This document shows positions 1 through 10,830 of a stretch of 64,000 nt of DNA, one piece after another. Every line of letters starts with the position of its first letter. Within the stretch, counting starts at the first letter, position 1. The stretch covers positions 434,001 to 498,000 of the forward strand of contig VLTN01000020.1 of assembly GCA_008330645.1 (NCBI GenBank). The letters run 5' to 3'. This stretch comes from Cafeteria roenbergensis (taxonomy: Eukaryota > Sar > Bigyra > Bicosoecida > Cafeteriaceae). The notes under the pieces were generated by a model, which made no database searches, was not told the origin of the DNA, and worked only from the letters and a program-made list of their open reading frames with translations. The position numbers and the translations under genes are program-made.

Positions 1-992
1 CCCCAGGCGCCGACGACGCCCATGGTGCTTAAGTTGAACCCCTGCGGGGTCTCGAACCGGAAGCTGAACTCCTTGCCGATGAAGCCCACGTTGGCTCGGA
101 TGGTTGCAGCGCTGCCCGCGTCAAGGTTGAGGGGCACGGAGAACGTGACCTCCTGGACCTGCTCAAGCGTGCTGGACTGGTCGCACGTGGTCGACGGGTC
201 GTCTCCGAAGGGGCAGTTGCGGAAGCTACAGTCGGGGCCGAAGTAGCCGCCGTCGCACAGGCAGCCCGCCATGGCGCTCTCGTCCCACGAGAGGGTCGTC
301 CCCGGGTTGTAGTGGGGGAGGTCCTGGAGCATCATGCATCTGCCGTGGCCAGAGCAGCTGTTTTGGCAGGAGATGCGCTGGCACGCCTCGCCGGAGAAGC
401 CGTCGTAGCACTCGCAGCGGCCTGTGCTACGATCGCACACGCCCCGGTTTGAGCACTCCGAGTGGGTGTGCGGGTCCGCAGCATCGATTGCCCAGGACTC
501 AGCTTCCGGGCTGCGAGGTGGACAGCGCGAGGTCGACAAGCGGGCAGCACTTGCTGGCAGCTGCTGTTGAGGAGCACGAGGATAGCCGCGTCGCGTGTGA
601 TCGAGACAGCGCTGGCCTGCCAGCGGCCCCGAGGGCGCTGTGCGCACTGGCCTGCCAACGGCTGCGGGTCGCAGCCAACGCCAGCGCTTGTGAAACCGGC
701 TCACCATGTCCGCTCAGAGCAGTCAGGGCCGGTGAAGCCCGTGAAGCACCGGCACGTGTCGTCAACGCCGCAGCGGCTGCGAAGGGAGCGCCAGAATCAC
801 AGCCGGGGAGTAGGGACGCGCGAGCGGTGGCGGAGCCCGGAGTCGCAGCGTGCAGCCTGCTGGCAAAGCGCGTTTGCGCCCAGCGCCGGCTTGCCGGCCG
901 CGGCAAGCTCACCCGTTGCTACTGCAGATGTTCGGGCACCGGCCAAACGCCGTGCCAGCGACGGCGGCAAGCACAAGGAGGGCAGTCCGCAT
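1..992 (-). CDS. Mastigoneme/SIG1-like secreted EGF-repeat protein (3' part beyond window)
   Basis: Three exons fit in transcription order: 992-913, 776-705 and 510-1, with the gene running off the left edge. Exon 1 gives a clear signal peptide (MRTALLVLAAVAGTAFG) followed by RCPNICSSN. Splicing to exon 2 completes an EGF-like module (CPNICSSNGRC, then CRCFTGFTGPDC). Exon 3 opens CPEAESWAIDAAD and continues with HSECSNRGVCDRSTGRCEC, CSGHGRC, CLCDGGYFGPDC and CPFGDDPST. Donors are GTGAGC and acceptors CGCAG. The Cys pattern, the HxECSNRGxCDRxTG block and the CPxGDDP motif are what I know from SIG1/Ocm1-type mastigoneme proteins of stramenopile flagella. The role as a flagellar-hair structural protein is therefore inferred from family resemblance. 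It is a divergent paralogue of the gene at 1170-2786. Exon joins were chosen because they restore the EGF cysteine spacing. Confidence 0.8.
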
Positions 993-1169
993 CCCAGCCG
1001 CCCACGGGTTGGGAGAGTGCGCGCTTTGCAGGCCTGCGCGAGTCAACGCAAGCTCGCCCGCAAAGGCGTTGCGATTGACCATTCGCGCTGTCGAAGCAGA
1101 GGCCTGCGCGTTGGGCGGTGCCGGCAAGCACTGTCCCGGTGCGCTCCAAGGGGCACGGACCAAGGAACC
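993..1169. promoter_or_regulatory. Shared upstream region of divergent mastigoneme-like pair
   Basis: The two start codons of the divergent paralogues lie 177 bp apart (992 on minus, 1170 on plus). This short segment must hold both 5' UTRs and both core promoters, so it is probably a bidirectional promoter. I see no TATA box and no obvious initiator; the tract is GC-rich, with one ATTGACCATTCG stretch near its centre. Promoter function is inferred from geometry only. Confidence 0.45.
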
Positions 1170-2786
1170 ATGTTGCGCGTCTTCACCATGCTTGCCGCAA
1201 TGGCAAGCATCGCATCCGCGTTGTGCCGTGAGCTGCCCTCCGCCAGGGCGAGGGCAATGTCTGGTGCCGCCTGAGGCAACGAGCGCGGCTGAAACCGCGG
1301 TTGCCTGTCTGCGGCTCGCCTGATGGCCCTTGCGAGCATGGCTTGCGAGGCCAAGATCAGGCGAAACTCGTTCACTTTTGCAGCCCGCCTTTCGACTCGC
1401 GCGCCCCAATGCGCTTGGCGCTTCCCGGGGCTCGTCGCATGCTCGGGGCTCTGCCCGCGGTTCGCCACAAACGGTCGGCGTTGAGCTCAGACCGGGCGCA
1501 ACGCGCATCGCCTTGGGTGTTGCGGACAGCGAAACGCGAAGCCAGCCCGAAGCGCGCCCCAGCCAACGTGCGCGCGCGCCGATGCTTTCGTGTGATACGC
1601 AGCGGGGGGCTGCTCTGGGCACGGTGCGTGCCGCGAAAACGACCAGTGCATCTGCCAGCCGAACTGGATCGGCGCTGACTGCGCGGACCGGCAGTGCCCG
1701 TTCGCGTCGGCGTTTGCGGATGCGCCCATGGGCGACCTGGACCATGACGGTGTCATCGAGTCCGACACTGGTGTGTCGACCACGGACATCACCAACGCCA
1801 CGCTGAACGAGATGTGGCAGGGCATTGGCCAGTTCAGCGAAGAGGCCCACTACTACGCTGAGTGCTCCGGCAAGGGCCAGTGCGACCGCACAACTGGCGA
1901 GTGCGGGTGCTTCGAGGGCTTCACCGGCAACGCGTGCCAGCGCGCCGAGTGCCCCAACCGCTGCTCGGGCCACGGGGTGTGCCGCACGCTGCGCGAGATT
2001 GCCGCCAACAAGCTGAACAAGCGCATCGTCCGCAACGAGATGGGCGTCCGCTTCTACGAGGGCGTGGAAGCGTCCTTTGAGTACAACCTGTGGGATGCCG
2101 ACAAGGCGCAGGCCTGCATCTGCGATGCCGGCTACACCGGCTTTGACTGCTCGCTGCGCGACTGCCTTCGCAACGACGACCCGCTGACGTCCACCGCTCG
2201 GTGGCATGGGAGCGAGACGCCCGAGTGGGCGAAGATGACGTTCGCTCTTCCAGGCAGCCCCAACGTGGTCAAGTTCGGCCTCAAGAGCTGGGACGGGCGC
2301 ACGTACAACACCTACGCCAAGCTGAACTCGGGGGTGGATTCGCCAGGCCTGATCGACGCCAGTGGCAACATGCCCGGGATCGACACCACCGCCGGCAAGA
2401 TCATGCTGGCGCTCCGGAACATGCCCGGCGGCCACCTCAAGCGCGCCACCGTGACTTCCGAGGATCCCGGCAACCCCGGCAACTTCTGCCCGGCTCCGGG
2501 AGCGTGCAACTACATTGTGGAGCTGGTCGGCCGCCCGGGGAAGCAAGACCTCCTCGAGGTTTCGCTCATGGATGAGCCCCCGACTTCCGTCACTGTGGCG
2601 TTTGTGCAGAGCGGCGGCCGCGACATCGACGGCAACCGGGAGGAAATCACGTGCTCGGGGCGCGGCCTGTGCGACCACGCCACGGGGCTCTGCGACTGCT
2701 TTGCCGGGTACTTCGGGGCCTCGTGCGAGAGCCAGAACGCGCTGGCTGCCGGCACGGCTGACGGGGGCACTGCCACCGCCGCCTGA
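1170..2786 (+). CDS. Mastigoneme/SIG1-like secreted EGF-repeat protein
   Basis: Two exons, 1170-1227 and 1603-2786, give 413 residues. Exon 1 encodes the signal peptide (MLRVFTMLAAMASIASALC). The join restores CPGGCSGHGAC, then CICQPNWIGADCADRQCPF, a complete first EGF module. Later come AECSGKGQCDRTTGECGC, CPNRCSGHGVC, CICDAGYTGFDC, a roughly 150-residue beta-rich stretch, and a last EGF module (CSGRGLCDHATGLCDC) before a small Gly/Ala/Thr tail. Module order matches the minus-strand neighbour, which makes them paralogues. Proteins of this type form the tubular mastigonemes of stramenopile flagella, so a secreted structural role is likely. The intron here sits between signal peptide and EGF 1, unlike either intron of the paralogue. 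The in-frame ATG at 1728 would delete the signal peptide and EGF 1 and is not the start. Confidence 0.85.
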
Positions 2787-2937
2787 TGAAACGTCGGGTG
2801 CGGTTGCCCTGCTGCTGCGTGAATGAGGGCGCCCGCTTGCTTCGAATCTCGTTGCCATGGCGTCGCGGGGCACTGTCGCTTCTGACCCAGACGATCGGGG
2901 CCCTCGCAATTGCGGTGTGCAGCCAGCCACCACGCGT

Positions 2938-5900
2938 TTACTCGGCAAGCGCGGCAACGAGGGCGGCCTGGCAGCGCCCGAGAACCTCGCGAACGTCCTT
3001 AGTGGACGCGCCTTCGAGCACACGGTCGACGCGCTCCTTCATGGCCGCGGCGAGGCCGCGCGGGAGGGAGCGGCCGGCCGTGAAGCTCGTGGCGATGCGA
3101 GCTGCCACCTGCGGGTTGGCGCGCTCAAGCTCGGCCACCACGTCCGCGAGCAGGTCGTAGCCCGCGCCCGAGGCGTGGTGGAACTCCTCGGGGTTGCCCT
3201 CCGTGAAGGTGCGCACGAGGGAGTACACCTTGTTCGGCACCATGAGGTCGAAGGCCTCGTGCTTCATGAGCGCGCGCACCGCGGCGGCGTCGCTGGTGAC
3301 GGCGAGCGCGCTCAGCCACTTGTCCTCCACCAGGGACTGGCCCTTCCACTTGGCGTAGAAGGCGTCGGCGGCGGCGGCGCGGTCCGGGTGCTCGGTGGCC
3401 AGGCTGAGGATGGCGCGCAGGGCGCCGAACTCATCGGTCATGTTGGTGGCGCTGGCGGCCTGCTTCTTGGCAGCGGCAACGAGGTCGAAGGCGCCCTCGG
3501 GGACGGCGGTGGCGGCCGCAGCAGCGGAGGCGGCGTCGGCTCCAGCGGCACGGGCGGCGTCGGACGAGGCGCGGGCGAGCGGGGCGACGAGGAGGCCGAG
3601 GGCGGCGTTGCGCAGCGCGCGGCGGGCCTTGTTCTCCTTGCTCATGAGCGGGGATTCGCCGGCGGCCGAGGCCTCCGCGGCGGAGGACGCGGCTGCGGCT
3701 GCTGAGGCGGACAGGGCCTCGGTGCACACGTTGAAGGCGTCCACCAGCTCCGTGGCGAGGTGCTTTGCGAGGGCACGGCGGAGGGCGGAGCGGGCCGCGA
3801 TTACGGCGCGCGGGTCTGCCACGCCGCCGTCGCGCTTGGCACACGCCTGCACAAGGGACTTGTAGGGAGGCAGGGCCAGCACGTGGGCCACGAGGGCCGG
3901 GTCGACAGCGTCAGGGCCGGAAGAGGTGCCCGCCGCGGTGGCAGTGGCGGAGCGGAGCATGTGCCCGATGGCGTCGCAGAAGGCCTCCGTTGCGGCCTCC
4001 CCTGCCCCGGCGGTGAGGGCGGGTGCCTCACTGGAGTCGGGCGCAGCGGCGCCGGCGGCGCCCGGGCGCGCGGAGGGCACGAGGGCGGTGATGAGGTCCG
4101 TGGCGAGCAGGTTGGAAGCCTCGAAGCGGTTGAAGGGGTCGGCGTCGTGGGCGAGGCGGAACAGGCGGGCGGCGGCGTCGTCGCCCTCGAGGGCAAGGCG
4201 CACGGGGGAGGAGAAGCCGCGCAGCACGGAGGGCACCGGAGCCGACGGGACGGGCAGGCCGGCCGAGGTGACGGCCCCCTCGGCGGGGGCGGGGAAGTCC
4301 ACATCCTCGAAGACGAAGGTCTGCTCCGGCTGTGTGAGGTGGAGCATGACGGTGCTGCCGGGGAACATCTCGGCGTCGCGCCCGGCCTCAGGGGCGCCGG
4401 CCTCGACCGGGTTGAGGGTGGCGCCGAAGCGCTGGTCCCAGGAGGCCGGGTCGGCGCGGAGCTTGAGGGGCAGGTCGGCGCCGTCCGCGCCGAGGAGGCC
4501 GAACGCCACGGGGATGTGCAGGGGGGGCTTGGCGCCCTCCTGCCCGGTGGTGGGCGGCACGGACTGGGTCATCTTCACGGTGACGGTGCGGGCTGCTGCG
4601 TCGTGGGTGACGCTGACAGCCACCTCCGGGGTGCCGGCCACGCTGTACCAGCGGCGGAACTGGGTCAGGGGCCGCTCGCCGCAGCGCTGGAAGGGCGGGT
4701 CCACCCACACCTCTTCGCCCTCCTTGAACGGAGAAGAGTCCGCGGCGGCGTCGGGTGCCGGGAGGTCCTTCCAGTTGGCGTCCTCGAGCGCGGTGCAGAA
4801 GTGGTCGCAGGTGACAGCCTGGCCGTCGTGGCGCTCGAAGTAAAGGTCAGTGCCGCGGCGGAAGGCGCCCCGGCCGAGGATGGACGGGTACATGCGCACA
4901 ACCTCGGCGCCGCCCTGCGAAGCGGAACCAGCAGAGGCGGCAGTGGCGGGGCGCGGGGGGGTGGCGCGGGGTGGGAGATTGGTGAGAGGGTTCGCGCCGG
5001 GCACCGGGCAACCGCCACGGGGCGCGCGAGCTTTTTGGAGCGGCGCAGTGAGCGAGGGACAAGGCGGGGGGACAGCTCGCCGGTGGCCTCACGTTGTACA
5101 CGGTGACGGAGTAGAAGTTGTTGATGGTGACGAAGGAGGCGGGCCGGACGGGGTGCGACATGGGGCCGCCAGCCTCGGCGAACTGGTAGGCGCGGAGGAT
5201 GTCGACGTCGCTGATGCGCTTGATGGGGCGAGACGCGAGGTCTGAAGTGAACTCCTGGTCGCGGAAGACGGTGAAGCCCTCCTTGAGAGAGAGCTGGAAC
5301 CAGTCGCGGCAGGTGACGCGGTTGCCGCTCCAGTTGTGGAAGTACTCGTGGCCCACGACAGCCTGCACGTTGTCAAAGTCGGTGTCGGTCGCCGTGCTCT
5401 CGTCGGCAAGGACGTACTTGATGTTGAAGACGTTGAGGGAGCTGTTCTCCATGGCGCCCATGCTGAAGGACGCCACGGCGACGATGTGGAAGATGTCGAG
5501 GTCGTACTCGCGGCCGTAGCGAAGCTCGTCCCACTCCATCGCGCGCTTGAGGGAAGCCACGGCCCAGTGGCACTTGGGGATGTCGGCCTCCTTGGCGAGC
5601 ATGCGGAGGGCCACAGAGCGGCCGCTGCGAGTGGTGAAGGTGTCATCGATGGAGGACAGCTTGCCGGCCACCAGCGCAAAGAGGTATGCAGGCTTGGGCA
5701 CGGGGTGCTCCCAGCGGGCCCATTGGACTGCGTCGGCAAGCGGAGGCGCGCGAGCAGCGAAGGGGAGGGCACGGAGGTGGAGCAAAGCCGGCGGGCAACG
5801 GGGCAGGACCGCTTCCCATGCAACTGGAGCCGGTGCGAGCGCGCAGCTCGCGCCGATCGATGCGAGCGGCGGGGCTGGCGCCGCTGCTCCAACATTTCCG

Positions 5901-7095
5901 GGATAGCAAGGGCGCGATCTCGCAGGGCGCCTGGCTCTGGCGAGGACGCTTCACTCACTGCCGTCGCTGGAGGCCGCAGCATCCACGCCCGCGGTCAGGA
6001 ACTCGGCCGGGGCCGCGCCGTCGCCGCCACCCATGCGGTTGCCGTTGGAAAGGAGCTCGTTGAAGTACCCGGTGGGGGCCTCGATGGTGGTGGAGAAGAG
6101 CGAGAGCACGTCGGGCCGGTCGAGGTGCGGCACGAACCGGCGGAAGCCCTCGGCCTCCATCTGCGTGCAATAGTCGCCCTGGGACATGTACAGGCCCTCC
6201 AGCGCCTGCAAGGGGGGGGCGGGCAAGAACATAAAAAAAAGGGGGGCAAACGAGCGCATTGGCGGCACACTCGAAGGCACCAGAGGCGCGCGTGAGCGGG
6301 GTCAAGCGGGCGTTCACGCAGCGCCGCGATCCTCTTCCTTGAAGAACACCCGCGAGCAGCAACCGGGCCCGGGCACCCACGCGGGCCGCGCTGCGGTCCA
6401 GGCTGTCTCCCGGCCTTTACAGCGGGCACGCACGCGTCTGGTTGCAAAGGTTGCCGCGCCGGGCGGAGCTCGGGCGGGCGCAAGCGCCGAGGCGGCGGCA
6501 GGGGCCTCACCAGGTTCTCCACAGGGTTCTGCTTGTTGACCGTCTCAACCACGAACTCGCCGCCGGCCAGAGCCTCCGGGGCAGCTTCCGCGAGCGCAGC
6601 AGCGGAGACTGTGAGGGTGCTGGTCGCCTCGTCCTTGGTGACGGCGTCGGCGGGGATCTCCTTGCCGTTCACTCGGACGGCCTGCACGTCCACGTGCTTG
6701 AGGTCCACGTCCAGCTGCAGGGCCGGCACCGCGCCCGCGGCCATGCCAGTGCGCGCGATGTACTCGGGGTTCGCCGCGAAGGTGGTGCGGGCGCCCACGG
6801 TCACGTCCTTGCCGTCGGCGGAAAGGCGCACGAAAATGTCCAGCTTGGGAGCAAGGAAGGCGGGGGGCACGTAGTCGCGGCGCATTGTCTCCTTGGGAGC
6901 GGCTGCGGCATCGGAGGCCATGTCGGAGAAGGCTCGGCTGGCTGGGGGGCCGCGGAGGAAGTGACTTGCCAGCGGGGCGAGCGCTCTGGCGAGCGCAAAA
7001 GTCGCCGGCAGTGCTCGTCTGCTTGCCGCGGGCACCCTCCGCGGCTTTGACGCCGAGGCGACTCGGGCCGCAGAGCGGATCGCCCTGGACAGCAT
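2938..7095 (-). CDS. M1-family aminopeptidase N, mitochondrial-type leader
   Basis: Four exons: 7095-6511, 6205-5959, 5727-5093 and 4914-2938 (1,147 residues). The first about 55 residues are Arg/Ala/Ser-rich without acids, a typical mitochondrial targeting sequence ending near RAFS. The body follows bacterial PepN and plant/protist M1 alanyl aminopeptidases. [20 protein letters not shown] follows the first intron; GAMENSSLN starts near residue 368; the zinc motif HEYFH is near 404-408 with the third ligand Glu near 427 ([15 protein letters not shown]). All exon joins restore conserved text, for example [13 protein letters not shown]. It removes N-terminal residues from peptides, here probably in mitochondria. 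It is longer than the usual 870-900 residues because of the leader and Ala-rich insertions in the C-terminal half. Its 3' end converges on the mastigoneme-like gene with 151 bp between. Confidence 0.92.
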
Positions 7096-7370
7096 GGGAG
7101 CAGCACAGATAGGCCCAGGCCGGCGCGCGCCGCCCGCCTCGCGATGCCTGTGGCGCCCGCGAGGGCGGCGCGGGCCGGCCCCGCCCCACGGCAGCCGACG
7201 ACTCTGCAGAGTGCGGAGCTGCGGCAGCGCTCAGCCTCCTCTCCGGTCTTCCCGCTCCCTCCGAACACGCACACACGCTCCGCAGGCGCTGCACTGCGCC
7301 GCAGCACCGATCCGCTCGCCCACCTGACGCTGCTGGTGCCGAGGCCCGCGCGCCGGCAGGGTGCCGCCAC

Positions 7371-10300
7371 ATGTGGAGTTTCGGTGGAGTGCCGTATCAC
7401 ACGGCCGCCTGGCACGATCGCGCCATCGCCTCCCGGCGCGCGCTGCCCGGGACTGCTGCGGCCAGGGCGCTACGAGACCGAGCAGCACTGGGCGCTGCTG
7501 TGCGCAGTCGCCTGCGGCCGGAGGCGGAGCCTGTCATCGTTGACGAGTTTGACTGTGAGACAGGAATGGCAACTGCCCGCGCGTTGTCGGCGCGGCGCAA
7601 ACCGGCGGCCCCCAGGGGAAAGGCCGGCAGCTACGGCTGGCATGCGGTCGGGAGCATACATCCGAGCATGGCACCTCCCCTGAATGAGCCGAGGTGCCCT
7701 CTTGTCGCTGCTTTGCCTGCTGTGAGTTGTTGCTGCTCCTCGCGACGCAGTCGCAGACACCGAGGGCGACGCGGCGGCCAACGACTCGCCTCAAGCGCAA
7801 GCAGATGAGTCGCAACGCATTCTCACACAGCTAGGAACGCTCGCGGATGAAGCTCACGCGGAGTTCGAGGCGCTGGCGCAGTCGCAGGCGGTGGCAGACG
7901 AGGACGCCGTGATCGGCGGGTGCGGCAGCTGCGACGGCCAGCCACCGAGGGAGGGGCCCGCTGCCGACTGCGCAAGCACAGCAGCCAGCGCAGCAAACCG
8001 CCTGCGGCGGCTCATGGCTCGTTTATGGCGCGAGGCGGGCGGCAGTGCGGCAACGGAGTGGACGATTGCACGCGCATTCAGCAAGCCTGACCTTCGCTTT
8101 CTGCTGCAGCAAGCGGGGATCGCACTGCACCATGCAGCAGTCAAGGCCGAGTTCGTGGAGCGGGTGCACCGCGCGCTGGGCGATGGCACACTGCGCGCCC
8201 CGGACGGGGCGCCAGCCGCGGGGCGCGCCGATGCGCCCTGCGACGCCAGCTCCTCCGGGGCTTCAGCAGAGCGCCGCTCGCGGTCAAGAGGAGCCGTTCC
8301 GACCACGTGCCGCCGGCCGCGCCGGCGTGGCAGCTCGTCAGGCAGGGGGCGAGCAGCCGACACCAGAAGCACGCGGGAACATGGCGACCTGCAGCCGAGC
8401 GCAGCGCGCAGGCGGCACCGCAGTCGCAGCCCAAGCCGCAACACTCAGCGCAGCCGCAGCAGCCGGCGGGCCAAGCGGCGCCGGAGGTCAGCCAGCAGCC
8501 AAAGGCGAGGGCGGCCGGACGCGGCGGCGCAGGGTTGTGCGACGGTCCTTGGTCGCAGCACGGAGGAATGCTGCTGGCCGAGCGAGGCTGGAGCCGAGCA
8601 CCAAGCCGAAGCCGCGGTCAGCGGGGAAGGCCGGCGGGCTGGTCTGGATCAAGAGCAGCAGCAGGCCGCGGCCGGCGTGCCCGCAGCCCAAGCCGACGCA
8701 AGCCTGCCAGCTGCCGCGCTGGACCAGCAGCTCTGGGATGAACTCGGCGGACCGAGACTCTCGCCTCGGTCGGGGCACCGCCTTCGGGTTGCTGCCGCAG
8801 CTGCAGCGGTGCAGCTGAGCCAGGCAGCGCAGGAGCGCGCTGCCGCGCTGAGGTCGCTCGGCACTCAGGCCAGCGGCTTCGCTGGCTCCGAGCGGGCTGC
8901 GCAACTCCAGCATGGCCCCCAAGGCTGGGCGGCGGTGAGGCGCAACCCGTCGTGGGGTGCCACAGAGCGGACCGACGCAGACGCAGGCGCCAGCAGCGGG
9001 ATCAGCGACTGCGGGTCCCCGGTCCCCGCAAGCGCGCTGCCAGCCCCAAGCGCGTCGCAGCGCGCCCACGCGGCCCTCAGAATGCTGGCGGACGTGGCCG
9101 GCGAGCAAGCGGTTGCAATGCTCGTGCAGCGCGCAGCAGAGTCCACGGAGGTTCCGGCAACCGATCCGTCGGTGCCCCACGGCAGCGGGCGGGCGTCCGC
9201 AGGCCCGCCAGAATGCTCGATAGCGGGCCAGGCCCCAGCAGGGAACAGCGAGCCAGTCGAGCGTCGGGGTGCGCCTCAATGGCCAGGCCGTGCCCACACC
9301 GGCGAGCGTGGCGCAGAGCCCGGTCGCGTCTTGCCCCAGGCTGCGATCAATCGCAGCCAGGGAGTGCTGCATGGCAGGCCGCACGCCTGGTCATCGACGC
9401 GATCCACGCCCGACTCGGCTGTCGCAGCTGCAAGATCGTACAGTCGCCGGCCAAGACGGCGGTACGTGTCCTCATCCCCCTCCTCGTCCTCAGCCTCATC
9501 ATCGGACGAAAGCGAGAGCGAGGCCTGCGCCAGACGGGCGCGGAGGAAGCGCAGTCGCCATGGCAGGCGTCGCCGGTCGCGGGACCGACGGGCGCGCCGC
9601 GGGCACCGGCGCCGTCGGTTATCGAGCCGCTCGCTGGAGCACAGCAGCAGCAGCGACAGCGGCAGCGACAGCGGCAGCGGCAGCGGCAGCACGGGCTCAG
9701 ACTGCAGCCGGGAGGCCGGCAGAAGGCGGCGCCTTAGCTCGGGCGGCACCAGGCACGGGCGCGCCCGCCGTAGCCACCGGCAAAGGCGACGCGAGCAGCG
9801 CTCCTGCGCCGATGACGCCGAGCTGGAGGCAGCCCTTCTGGAAGTGGAAGCCGCCGAAGCGGCTGCCGAGGTTCGTCTGAGCTCCAGCGATGACAGCGGG
9901 TGGACGACGTCGGAAAATGAAGCCCCGAACCTCGCCAGCAGCGCCGCAGGAGCTTCCGCGAGCCAGGCGACGACCGGCGACAAGCACAACGGCGGCGGCG
10001 GCAAGGGGCGCCGCGGCACAAGTAGGCTGCTCGGCAGGGTGGCGCCTCCGCCAGCGAGCGTGGTGGCGGCGTGGCGCGCCATCAACCCAGGCCCGCCCCG
10101 GCCAGGCGCCGTGCCCAGGGCGCTCGCTCCAGTGGCAGCCCCCGGTCCGCGCCGCCCACCTCCTCGGCTGCAAAGGCGTGAGACGCAGCCAGCCTCCCTT
10201 CCCGGCGTGACTCCTGCGGGGGTGACAGCTGGCTCCGAGCCGGGGGGGATGCAGTCGCTCGGTCCGTCCAGGGCCACCATCCGCCGCGCCTCGCCCAGCG

Positions 10301-10830
10301 TCGACGGCCCGACACTGGGGTCGTCAGCTGCGGCAGCTGGGCCCGCTCGGCCGGTGTCCCTGAGCAGCGCCAGCTCGAGGCCCCGCCCTGCTGTGCTGAG
10401 GCAAACAGATGCACTTCAACCGGTGGCGCGCACCCCCCCACATGCGACAGCTCCTCCACGCGCAGTGGCTGCTGGCGCTGGTGCGCGTCAGCAACACGCG
10501 GCTTCGCCACCCGGGGGGCGCAGGCAGCGGCCAACCATACCCGGACCGCCCGAGCGCGCAAGCCAGGCGTCCACCGTGGTGGCAAGCGCGCAACACACGG
10601 CCCGGCGGGGCTGGCGCCCTCCTGGCGAGTCCATCGAGAGCTGCTCGCCGCCGCAACGGGCCCGCCCGGCCGCTCTGAGCCTCTCCGACCCGGTAAGCGA
10701 GGTGGTGCCCCAGCGGGCCAGCTGGGCATCGTCGGACGACTCCATCGCGGAGGAGGACTTGCTTGACCCGCGGAATTCCACTGCCGGCGCCGCCGAGATG
10801 GTGGCCTCAGAGTCGCCGGTCTTCGCCTAG
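7371..10830 (+). CDS. Large RS-rich disordered protein, possible splicing/chromatin factor
   Basis: An open frame from about 7724 to the TAG at 10830 has no good ATG at its 5' end, so an upstream exon is likely. The model used joins 7371-7554 to 7751-10830 (donor GTGAGA, acceptor GACGCAG; 1,087 residues), reading VIVDEFD into FADTEGDAAAND; this join is tentative. Residues about 165-205 (SKPDLRFLLQQAGI, then KAEFVERVHRAL) resemble a SAP-like helix pair. Two Arg/Ser blocks follow, near residues 235-320 and 625-745, with long SSSS/SDSGSGSGS runs, then acidic and Pro/Arg-rich disorder. RS domains are typical of SR splicing regulators, but no RRM is visible. A nuclear RNA or chromatin role is inference from composition. 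The gene ends inside the SEPSECS stop codon. Confidence 0.6.

Noticed and set aside
909-3023. Long minus-strand frame (704 codons) across both mastigoneme-like genes
   Set aside because: It is antisense to well-supported EGF exons. Only its last 26 codons are real (signal-peptide exon of the minus gene). GC-rich codon use opens shadow frames.
3760-5106. Plus-strand frame opposite aminopeptidase N
   Set aside because: Gly-rich shadow of a conserved coding exon; no recognisable domain.
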